Shown: positions 22,009-27,227 of the stretch, piece after piece
Layout: the number at the start of each line of letters is the position of its first letter
Position numbering within the stretch: the stretch's first letter is position 1
Virus record (IMG/VR): IMGVR_UViG_3300037493_000430
Coordinates: 1-32,429 of that record
DNA from: a virus
DNA: 32,429 nt
Strand: one strand, 5' to 3'
Translations under genes and position numbers: made by a program
Notes under the pieces: model-generated
Databases searched by the model: none
Told to the model about the DNA's origin: nothing
Seen by the model: the letters and a program-made list of their open reading frames with translations, nothing else

Positions 22009-22553
22009 AACAAATCGCTACGGCACTGGTCAAAGCTCAGAAAGCCTTTGGGCCAGCCCTAAAGACCGCTACAAACCCGCATTTCAAGAGTCGGTACGCT
22101 GACCTTGCCGCTTGCGTTGAAGCGGTCATAGGCGGTTTAAACGACAACGGCATAGCATTGATCCAGCGCAACAGCCTGGACGATCACGGCGTAACTGTGG
22201 AAACCGTATTCCTCCACGAATCAGGCGAAATGCTGGAATGCGGAAAGCTGCACGTACCAGCCGCCAAACACGATCCGCAGGGTTACGGCTCTGCTCTGAC
22301 TTACGCCAGGCGTTACAGCCTGATGGCAGCTTGCGGGATCGCACCAGAGGACGACGATGGCAATGCTGGAAGCAAGACCCAGGCTAAAGCAACTGATGGC
22401 ACGGTCAAAGCACTGCTAGATGACATTGCAGCTTGCACAACTCACGAGCAACTAAAGGAAGCATTCTTCAAAGGAATTAAAGCAGTGGGTGCCGATCAGA
22501 GCGCCCGTGACCATATCACCAAAGCAAAAGACGCAAGAAAGGCAACACTATGA
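22005..22553 (+). CDS. erf: ERF-family single-strand annealing protein
   Basis: The 182 residues match the ERF family, first described in P22, which anneals complementary single strands and circularises or recombines phage DNA. Diagnostic stretches are TNPHFKSRYADLAAC (about 23-37) and QGYGSALTYARRYSL (about 92-106), followed by an acidic EDDDGNAG. The C-terminal helical domain is separate. The ATG at 22005 overlaps the previous stop as ATGA; a longer frame from 21954 is rejected. The exonuclease partner follows at once. Confidence 0.9.
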   Translation: MKQIATALVKAQKAFGPALKTATNPHFKSRYADLAACVEAVIGGLNDNGIALIQRNSLDDHGVTVETVFLHESGEMLECGKLHVPAAKHDPQGYGSALTYARRYSLMAACGIAPEDDDGNAGSKTQAKATDGTVKALLDDIAACTTHEQLKEAFFKGIKAVGADQSARDHITKAKDARKATL

Positions 22554-23179
22554 GCATCCTATTCCGGGCCAGCGCCCTGTCATCCATTATGACTGACGGC
22601 AAAGGTAAAGACGAACTGAGCGTAGGTGCTAAGACTTACGTTAGCAAGCTGGCGAAAGAGTTCGTTTATGGTTACGACGAAAAGGTGACCAGCAAGTACA
22701 TGGACAAGGGCATCCGAATGGAAGATGAATCCATTGACCTGTACAACGCTGTCCATTTGTCCAGCCACGTTAAGAACGCAGAGCGCAAAAACAATTTGTG
22801 GATTACTGGCGAAGCTGACATTGTTGCTGATGACAAGATCATTGATATCAAGTCTAGCTGGTGCCTGACAACGTTTCCGGTGCTGGCTGACCAGGGTGAA
22901 GACAAAGGTTACGAATGGCAACTACGGGCTTATATGTGGCTGTGGGACAAGCCACGGGCAGACATTGCTTATTGCTTGGTCACTACTCCAGATGACTTGA
23001 TTGGCTGGGAGAACAAAGCGCTTCACCAAGTCGACCACATCAACCGGGAACTGCGCGTAACCATCGTGCCATATGTCCGTGATCCAGCACTAGAGGAAAA
23101 GATCAAGGTCAAGGTAGAAGCGGCACGGGTCTATTACGACCATGTCATCCAAGAAATCAGCAAACAACACACCTACTGA
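22550..23179 (+). CDS. PD-(D/E)XK exonuclease (YqaJ/RecB-like)
   Basis: The 209 residues carry a complete RecB-type nuclease core: Glu in GIRMEDESIDLY (about 55-66), Asp90 in ITGEADIV, Asp99-Ile-Lys101 in IIDIKSSW, and a Gln in YEWQLRAYMW (about 121-130). This is the arrangement of lambda-exonuclease/YqaJ-like enzymes. It should resect double-strand ends so that ERF can anneal them. It is ATGA-coupled to the ERF gene. Length agrees with phage members of the family. Confidence 0.85.
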   Translation: MSILFRASALSSIMTDGKGKDELSVGAKTYVSKLAKEFVYGYDEKVTSKYMDKGIRMEDESIDLYNAVHLSSHVKNAERKNNLWITGEADIVADDKIIDIKSSWCLTTFPVLADQGEDKGYEWQLRAYMWLWDKPRADIAYCLVTTPDDLIGWENKALHQVDHINRELRVTIVPYVRDPALEEKIKVKVEAARVYYDHVIQEISKQHTY

Positions 23180-23187
23180 AAGCAATC

Positions 23188-23427
23188 ATGGCAATCTCAA
23201 AAGAAATTAGCTGCGTAGTCGGCTCATACACCAATAGCCAGGGCGAGAAAAAGAATCGCTATCAACGCATCGGCTCAATCATCCAGACGCAACGGGGCGA
23301 GATGCTCAAGCTCGATGTCATCCCGCTGAAAGAAGGTGGGTGGGATGGGTGGGCTTACCTAAATGACCCTAAGCCGAAAGAGTACCAAGGCTTGCCCAAA
23401 GACAACGAAGACGATATTTCATTTTAG
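23188..23427 (+). CDS. Short SSB-like single-stranded-DNA-binding protein
   Basis: The 79 residues look like a minimal OB-fold: KEISCVVGSYTNSQGEKKNR, RIGSIIQT, MLKLDVIPL, and an aromatic GGWDGWAYL, in the order of a small beta barrel. The C-terminus ends DNEDDISF, close to the acidic DDDIPF tip by which bacterial SSB recruits partner proteins. It follows the exonuclease by eight bases and completes an annealing protein-exonuclease-SSB set. The barrel assignment is inference; the tail is seen directly. Confidence 0.6.
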   Translation: MAISKEISCVVGSYTNSQGEKKNRYQRIGSIIQTQRGEMLKLDVIPLKEGGWDGWAYLNDPKPKEYQGLPKDNEDDISF

Positions 23428-23440
23428 ATTGGAAAACACC

Positions 23441-23677
23441 ATGAGCAAAATGGGACAACTGGTTCAAGAACTGCAAGAAAACGATGACAGTTTTGACGGT
23501 CAAGGCTGGATTCAATCAAAGGAAGAATATGAAGAAACTACTCGAGTTATTCAAACGGCCTACACCGCTGCAAATGGTTGCCTTGGGTCTAGCAGACGCG
23601 CATCTGGCGAAGCTGGACGCAGAAGCGGCAGTGGAGTACGCGCAGAGCATCGTGGCGTACAACGTGGCAAGGATTGA
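23441..23677 (+). CDS. Small protein with overlapped 3' half (78 residues)
   Basis: The start (MSKMGQLVQELQENDDSFDG) is acidic and helical and follows a GGAAAACACC leader. After about residue 30, where the next gene begins in another frame, the sequence becomes Arg/Gly/Ser-rich (RRASGEAGRRSGSGVRAEHR) and looks like out-of-frame reading. The natural protein may therefore once have ended near 23530. No function is known. Confidence 0.45.
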   Translation: MSKMGQLVQELQENDDSFDGQGWIQSKEEYEETTRVIQTAYTAANGCLGSSRRASGEAGRRSGSGVRAEHRGVQRGKD

Positions 23678-23711
23678 TCGCTTGAACAAACGCAGGGAGG
23701 AATACAAATGA
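23529..23711 (+). CDS. Small helical phage protein (60 residues)
   Basis: The protein starts MKKLLELFKRPTPLQMVALG and continues with AEAAVEYAQSIVAYNVARID, a coiled-coil-like helix. Proteins beginning 'MKKLLxLFKRPTP' with a 'AxxAxxYxxSxVxYN' helix are frequent in proteobacterial phages, where their role is unknown. The ATG at 23529 follows GGAAG closely and overlaps the previous ORF by 149 bases. It ends in an ATGA overlap with the next gene. This frame is more protein-like than the overlapping one. Confidence 0.65.
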   Translation: MKKLLELFKRPTPLQMVALGLADAHLAKLDAEAAVEYAQSIVAYNVARIDRLNKRREEYK

Positions 23712-24295
23712 GTGGCTTTGACTCAAAACGCCAGGCAAGCAAAGAACTACTTAAACAAGCGCTTGACGCGCTGCTGTGCTGTTCCCCCGACACCGAAGTC
23801 GGCGCGGCATTGCAAATCAAGACGGTCAAAAGCCTTCGCGCCGAGCTTGCACAGCAAGCAGCGAACCCTTGGCTAGAGGCAATTGACAACGCACTGATAT
23901 GCACCCATCTCGGAACTGTAGACAGTTTCCCCGACGCAGGGGCCGCGCTGGACGCACTGATTGACTGGCATGTAGCCGTTGCTCTTGACCCGGAAGTGTC
24001 GAGTGATGCACAGGCGTTGATTGATCGTGGTGCAGCAGCAGTGGCCGAGCCGGTGGCGTGGAGGCGGTACAACAGGTCGATTGGATGGCAGTACGAAGAC
24101 GGGGTAACGTCTTTTGCGTCTGACCCGAGTGCAGAGCCGCTTTACGCTGCGCCCCAAGCAGTGGCCGAGCCGCTGAGTGCGGAGCGGGTAAACGCCATCC
24201 TCATGGTGCAGCCGGGAATGCTAACTCAAGAGTGGTTTTTTGCATTCGCCCGAGCCGTCGAGCAGGCGCACGGCATTAAGGGGAGCGCAGCATGA
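23708..24295 (+). CDS. Accessory phage protein with PVAW module (195 residues)
   Basis: The protein has a helical N-terminal half (ELLKQALDALLCCSPD, SLRAELAQQAANPW) and a second half with EPVAWRRYNRSIGWQYEDG then AEPLYAAPQAVAEPLSAERV. The 'PVAW…G…EPLYAAP' cassette recurs in many phages of proteobacteria in varying company and has no known function. AVAEP occurs twice, framing the cassette like a mobile module. It is ATGA-coupled on both sides. It may be a host-interaction protein, which is only a guess from its early position. Confidence 0.6.
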   Translation: MSGFDSKRQASKELLKQALDALLCCSPDTEVGAALQIKTVKSLRAELAQQAANPWLEAIDNALICTHLGTVDSFPDAGAALDALIDWHVAVALDPEVSSDAQALIDRGAAAVAEPVAWRRYNRSIGWQYEDGVTSFASDPSAEPLYAAPQAVAEPLSAERVNAILMVQPGMLTQEWFFAFARAVEQAHGIKGSAA

Positions 24296-24600
24296 TTAAG
24301 TTACCGCCACTGCCAGAACCTGACGGGTGGGTTGGGAAAGACTGGTACCACCGGCCTGCAACAACACTTTCTGACATCAGCAAATTTGAATTAGAGCAGG
24401 CGCGCTACACCGCCGACCAGATGCACGACTATTACGATGCCGCATATCGCGCAGGGCTGGAGGCTGCGGCGAAGGTGCTGTCCGAGCATCAGATACCCGT
24501 GGGCAATTCCGCTGCCGGGGAAATGGCTTGCGAGTGGACGTATGACGCGCTCAAAGATTGCCGTGACGTTATCCGCAACTTGGAGATTGGACATGACTAG
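24292..24600 (+). CDS. Accessory protein with YTADQMHDY module (102 residues)
   Basis: The protein starts MIKLPPLPEPDGWVGKDWYH and contains ARYTADQMHDYYDAAYRAG followed by a helical end (LKDCRDVIRNLEIGHD). The 'PLPEPDG…YTADQMHxY…A' arrangement is shared with the next gene, and the 20 bases around CACCGCCGACCAGATGCACG are the same in both (24409-24428 and 24689-24708). The pair therefore likely arose by duplication or by exchange of a common module. Coupled by ATGA upstream. No function is known. Confidence 0.6.
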   Translation: MIKLPPLPEPDGWVGKDWYHRPATTLSDISKFELEQARYTADQMHDYYDAAYRAGLEAAAKVLSEHQIPVGNSAAGEMACEWTYDALKDCRDVIRNLEIGHD

Positions 24601-24817
24601 ACTCCCGCTGCCTGAGCCGCACGGTCAGCTCCTTATATTGGATCACAACGCCAAGCCAAATGACCCAGTGCGCTATCGTTACATCTTCACCGCCGACCAG
24701 ATGCACGCCTACAGCGACGCCGAGATTGCCACGCTGACTGAGCAAGTGCGGTTGCTGACAGAGGCGCTCGGGAACGAATACCTGCGCGGATACAAGGATG
24801 GGTGGGCGGCAACATGA
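24593..24817 (+). CDS. Accessory protein, paralogue of upstream gene (74 residues)
   Basis: The protein starts MTRLPLPEPHGQLLILDHNA and contains YIFTADQMHAYSDAEIATLT, then a helix (LLTEALGNEYLRGYKDGWAA). It repeats the PLPEP and TADQMHxY elements of the gene before it but lacks the long insert. It overlaps that gene by eight bases and the next by ATGA. The longer frame running back to 24437 lies inside the previous gene and is not used. Confidence 0.6.
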   Translation: MTRLPLPEPHGQLLILDHNAKPNDPVRYRYIFTADQMHAYSDAEIATLTEQVRLLTEALGNEYLRGYKDGWAAT

Positions 24818-24942
24818 AGATGCGCCAGCGCCGAAAACAGTTTTGGTGGACATGGCACCTTGAGGGCAAGCCACCGTACCCAGAATCGCCACGGTATTTT
24901 GAACCGGGCGTGGGCAGGATCAAACATCAGGGAAAAACATGA
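24814..24942 (+). CDS. Basic, aromatic 42-residue protein
   Basis: The ORF starts MKMRQRRKQFWWTWHLEGKP and ends GRIKHQGKT. The first ten residues carry five positive charges, followed by a Trp-rich patch (FWWTWH) and a Pro/Tyr segment. It is held between two ATGA overlaps (24814-24817 and 24939-24942), which supports translation. The basic-plus-aromatic pattern could suit nucleic-acid or membrane-surface contact. It resembles no family I know. Confidence 0.55.
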   Translation: MKMRQRRKQFWWTWHLEGKPPYPESPRYFEPGVGRIKHQGKT

Positions 24943-25208
24943 CAGACATCACTGAACGCCTGCGTAGCATCTACGTTGCAGAAGGCGCAAATTATGTGCA
25001 AGAGGCAGCAGACCTGATTGACAATCTACGCGCCGAGCGGGATCAATTGGTAAACGATGTTCACTCCTGTCATGCCGGTTGCGCTAAAGCAGGGTGCGTG
25101 AATCGGAGGCTGCGGGATGCGTTGGAAAGCATCAAACACGACAGCGAGTTTTTCAGCGCAAGCCATTTGCGAAGTCTGGCAAGAATTGCGTTGGAGAAAA
25201 CGAAATGA
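24939..25208 (+). CDS. Helical accessory protein with Cys pair (89 residues)
   Basis: The protein starts MTDITERLRSIYVAEGANYV and continues QEAADLIDNLRAERDQLVND, a clear coiled coil. The middle SCHAGCAKAGCVNRRL has three cysteines and a histidine that could bind a metal, and the rest is helical. The 'ITERLR…EAADLIDxLRAE' opening is common in phage early proteins of unknown role. It is ATGA-coupled at both ends. Confidence 0.6.
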   Translation: MTDITERLRSIYVAEGANYVQEAADLIDNLRAERDQLVNDVHSCHAGCAKAGCVNRRLRDALESIKHDSEFFSASHLRSLARIALEKTK

Positions 25209-25903
25209 CAACGCAAGCAATACGTGATGCCATGAGTCTTGTCGTTGAGGGTGGACTAGACCCATGCGAGTTGCAGTTTTTTGATATCTCAAACGCGATG
25301 GATGACCATGCGTTTTACGATCCTCTTATCCATTACCGACCTCCATTTGACAAGTGCCTTGTGGTGTACAGAGGGCCATCAAGAAACCACGCTGCTTACG
25401 ACATGATGATGTTTGTAAATGGCACAGACCCGGAAGAAGGCGTTGTTGTCACGGTCTGGAAAGGCCCCTATGGTCAAAGACCCACACACTACCCAATGCT
25501 TGTTTACATCGTAGATGGTGATATGGTGCGGTATGGCCCGGCAGATGAAAACGAACAGATGGACGAGGATGTTGCGAAGGGCATTCTTGGACTGCTATCA
25601 AAATGGTACGAATCACTGTGCCGGCCATGCGAGTTGCACACCCCAACGCTAGCCAAGACGTTCACAAACAGACGCAAGATCGCAATGGGTAAAACTCCCA
25701 CCTACGATTGGCATACGGTCACCATTGGCCCGAAACAGTCTAAATCAGAGCCACAAGGCGGCTCCCATGCATCACCCAGGTTGCACGATCGGCGCGGCCA
25801 TCTCCGCAGACTACGCAACGGGAAAAATGTATGGGTTCTGCCCTGCAAGGTTGGCAATGCGGCCCTTGGGACTGTGTTTAAAGATTACGAGGTGGCAGCA
25901 TGA
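25205..25903 (+). CDS. Conserved early phage protein (232 residues), function unknown
   Basis: The N-terminal two thirds form a mixed alpha/beta domain (DPCELQFFDISNAMDDHAFY, GPSRNHAAYDMMMFVNGTDP, GLLSKWYESLCRPCE). The C-terminal 50 residues carry HASPRLHDRRGHLRRLRNGK and NVWVLPCKVGN, then KDYEV, a basic motif widely shared among phage proteins of unknown function. The His/Arg-rich motif may contact nucleic acid. The ATG at 25205 overlaps the stop before it as ATGA; the longer frame from 25094 overlaps the neighbour and is rejected. Confidence 0.65.
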   Translation: MTTQAIRDAMSLVVEGGLDPCELQFFDISNAMDDHAFYDPLIHYRPPFDKCLVVYRGPSRNHAAYDMMMFVNGTDPEEGVVVTVWKGPYGQRPTHYPMLVYIVDGDMVRYGPADENEQMDEDVAKGILGLLSKWYESLCRPCELHTPTLAKTFTNRRKIAMGKTPTYDWHTVTIGPKQSKSEPQGGSHASPRLHDRRGHLRRLRNGKNVWVLPCKVGNAALGTVFKDYEVAA

Positions 25904-26169
25904 GTGGAGGATCATTTGATTACGCATACAGGCGCATGATGGATTTTGCTGACGATCTGCGTAACAAGCTGGCAGAGCAGGGGCAGGTAGTCGATGGCTG
26001 GGAGGTAGGCACTTGGGAGCCAGCAGTGGCAGTAAAGCTAGAGGAAATCTCGCACCTAGTTGACCACGCAGCGAAGCTGGCGAAAGAGGTTGAGTGGTTG
26101 TACAGCGGTGATACCGGGGAAGATACGTTCATGGAACGGGTAGCAAAGATTGAGGAAAAAAAACCATGA
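25900..26169 (+). CDS. Conserved helical phage protein (89 residues)
   Basis: The protein starts MSGGSFDYAYRRMMDFADDL and contains HAAKLAKEVEWLYSGDTGED near the C-terminus. This 'MSGGSFDYAY…VEWLYSGDTGED' pair of motifs recurs in many phages and is not tied to a known activity. The acidic 'SGDTGED' loop is the most conserved-looking part. It is ATGA-coupled on both sides in the early operon. It is probably soluble. Confidence 0.65.
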   Translation: MSGGSFDYAYRRMMDFADDLRNKLAEQGQVVDGWEVGTWEPAVAVKLEEISHLVDHAAKLAKEVEWLYSGDTGEDTFMERVAKIEEKKP

Positions 26170-26309
26170 ATATGCGCGAACGAATTAGATATCTTGCCGA
26201 ACAGGACGGGCTCACGCTTGAGGAGGCAGAAGATATCCTCCTAGACGCCGCAGAGTCGGAGAGCGACAGACGCCGGGATGAAGCACTTGAAGCAAAGGAT
26301 AACGAATGA
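26166..26309 (+). CDS. Charged helical 47-residue protein
   Basis: The ORF starts MNMRERIRYLAEQDGLTLEE and continues with acidic and basic runs (AAESESDRRRDEALEAKDNE). It is likely one or two helices, with an 'AExDGLTLEEAEDIL' element like those of small regulators. Both ends are ATGA overlaps (26166-26169, 26306-26309), supporting translation. No function is known. Confidence 0.55.
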   Translation: MNMRERIRYLAEQDGLTLEEAEDILLDAAESESDRRRDEALEAKDNE

Positions 26310-26488
26310 CTTGCCCTGAATGCGGAAAATACACTGAAGTGCTGGAGACTCGGGATAACCCAAAAGGTGTGCGCCGCAGGTATATGTGCGCTAACCTGCA
26401 CAGGTTTACCACCCAGGAGGCTTTGGTGCCGCAAGGCAAAACACAAGCACAATTGCGCCAACAACTTAAGGATGAAAACCAAGAGTAA
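26306..26488 (+). CDS. NrdR-like zinc-ribbon protein (60 residues)
   Basis: The protein begins MTCPECGKYTEVLETRDNPK and continues GVRRRYMCANLHRFTTQEA. This matches the zinc ribbon of NrdR-type proteins, with C3-x2-C6 as one knuckle. The second knuckle keeps C28 but has NLH in place of the usual x2-C, so His32 may be the fourth ligand. The NrdR ATP-cone domain is absent. It could bind nucleic acid and affect nucleotide metabolism or transcription. It is the last gene of the early operon, ten bases from the convergent endolysin gene. Confidence 0.7.
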   Translation: MTCPECGKYTEVLETRDNPKGVRRRYMCANLHRFTTQEALVPQGKTQAQLRQQLKDENQE

Positions 26489-26498
26489 CGTTTTACGG

Positions 26499-26966
26499 TC
26501 AAACTTCTAGCAAGTTTTTGGCAATGCGATTGGCCCAGCCCCGACCAAATGACGGCCAGGTTAGCAGTGCGGACATGAACTGTAGCCTGGCGCCATTGAA
26601 CCTAGCCACAAACCGCAGGGCAGGCATCGACGCTACAGCTTGCAAGGTGATCGGGCCGAGATTGCCATCGTCCTCCACGGCAACGGTGCGCTGGAGCGTC
26701 TTGATGGCAGTGACAACACCACTATGCACGGCCATGTCAAACAGGTCGTATTTGATAGCATCAGGCACCGCATCACACCCGGCTGGCCCCCAATAATCTC
26801 GCAGGTAGATTTCTTTAGCCCTGTCTAGGGTCATCGTGCGGATCATCTCGCCGGGGTAAGAACGCCGAGAGATGCCATATTTAGTTTCACCGCCTGCGTC
26901 CCTTGGGTCGTTAACGTAGCCACCCTCCAGACCTAAGAGCCGCTCAAACGCCAAGTCAAAGTTCAT
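26499..26966 (-). CDS. Endolysin, GH108-type muramidase
   Basis: The 155 residues carry the GH108 signature: LEGGYVNDPRDAGGETKYGI at about 13-32, with Glu14 as the expected catalytic acid. The YWGPAGCDAVP stretch follows, and a C-terminal peptidoglycan-binding domain (VEDDGNLGPITLQAV, WANRIAKN). It should cut the glycan backbone of murein at the end of infection. No signal peptide is seen, so release needs a holin; the holin-like gene overlaps its start by ATGA. It is unrelated to the P22 gp19 lysozyme in sequence style. Confidence 0.9.
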   Translation of the reverse strand: MNFDLAFERLLGLEGGYVNDPRDAGGETKYGISRRSYPGEMIRTMTLDRAKEIYLRDYWGPAGCDAVPDAIKYDLFDMAVHSGVVTAIKTLQRTVAVEDDGNLGPITLQAVASMPALRFVARFNGARLQFMSALLTWPSFGRGWANRIAKNLLEV

Positions 26967-27187
26967 GGTTTGTCCGCTTTGTTGTCCAGCCGATCAAAAA
27001 TCTTGCCCAACATTTCCTTGACCTCGCGCATGTCGTCTTTGTAGTCCGACCGGGCGAGATAGACTTTTGGCAACTGGGCCAGATCGTCCTTGAGCTGCTG
27101 CACAGCAGTCCACAGCTCACGCGCAAACCATCCAATGACGGTCATCACCGCGCCTAATGCAATGTTGATTGTTTGCTGGTCAATCAT
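26963..27187 (-). CDS. Holin-like membrane protein
   Basis: The 74 residues have one N-terminal membrane span (about 7-27, INIALGAVMTVIGWF) followed by a charged coiled coil (VQQLKDDLAQLPK, YKDDMREVKEMLGKIFDRLD). This topology fits single-span holins or XhlA-like haemolysin proteins. Its stop overlaps the endolysin ATG as ATGA, the usual lysis pair. It could instead be an antiholin or spanin-like helper. No second holin or spanin gene is visible nearby. Confidence 0.65.
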   Translation of the reverse strand: MIDQQTINIALGAVMTVIGWFARELWTAVQQLKDDLAQLPKVYLARSDYKDDMREVKEMLGKIFDRLDNKADKP

Positions 27188-27227
27188 ATTGCCATTGAGT
27201 TGTTGGTTTGTTGAAAATCATTAGCTG

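Noticed and set aside
23560-24072. 170-codon open frame on the minus strand
   Set aside because: Its Ser/Ala/Cys-rich composition and position opposite coupled plus-strand genes indicate an antisense artefact.
26501-26519. Short hairpin AAACTT-CTAGC-AAGTTT followed by T residues, a possible terminator for the early operon
   Set aside because: The stem is six A/T-rich pairs and lies within the end of the endolysin gene. It is too weak to call, though it remains the only candidate terminator at this convergent junction.
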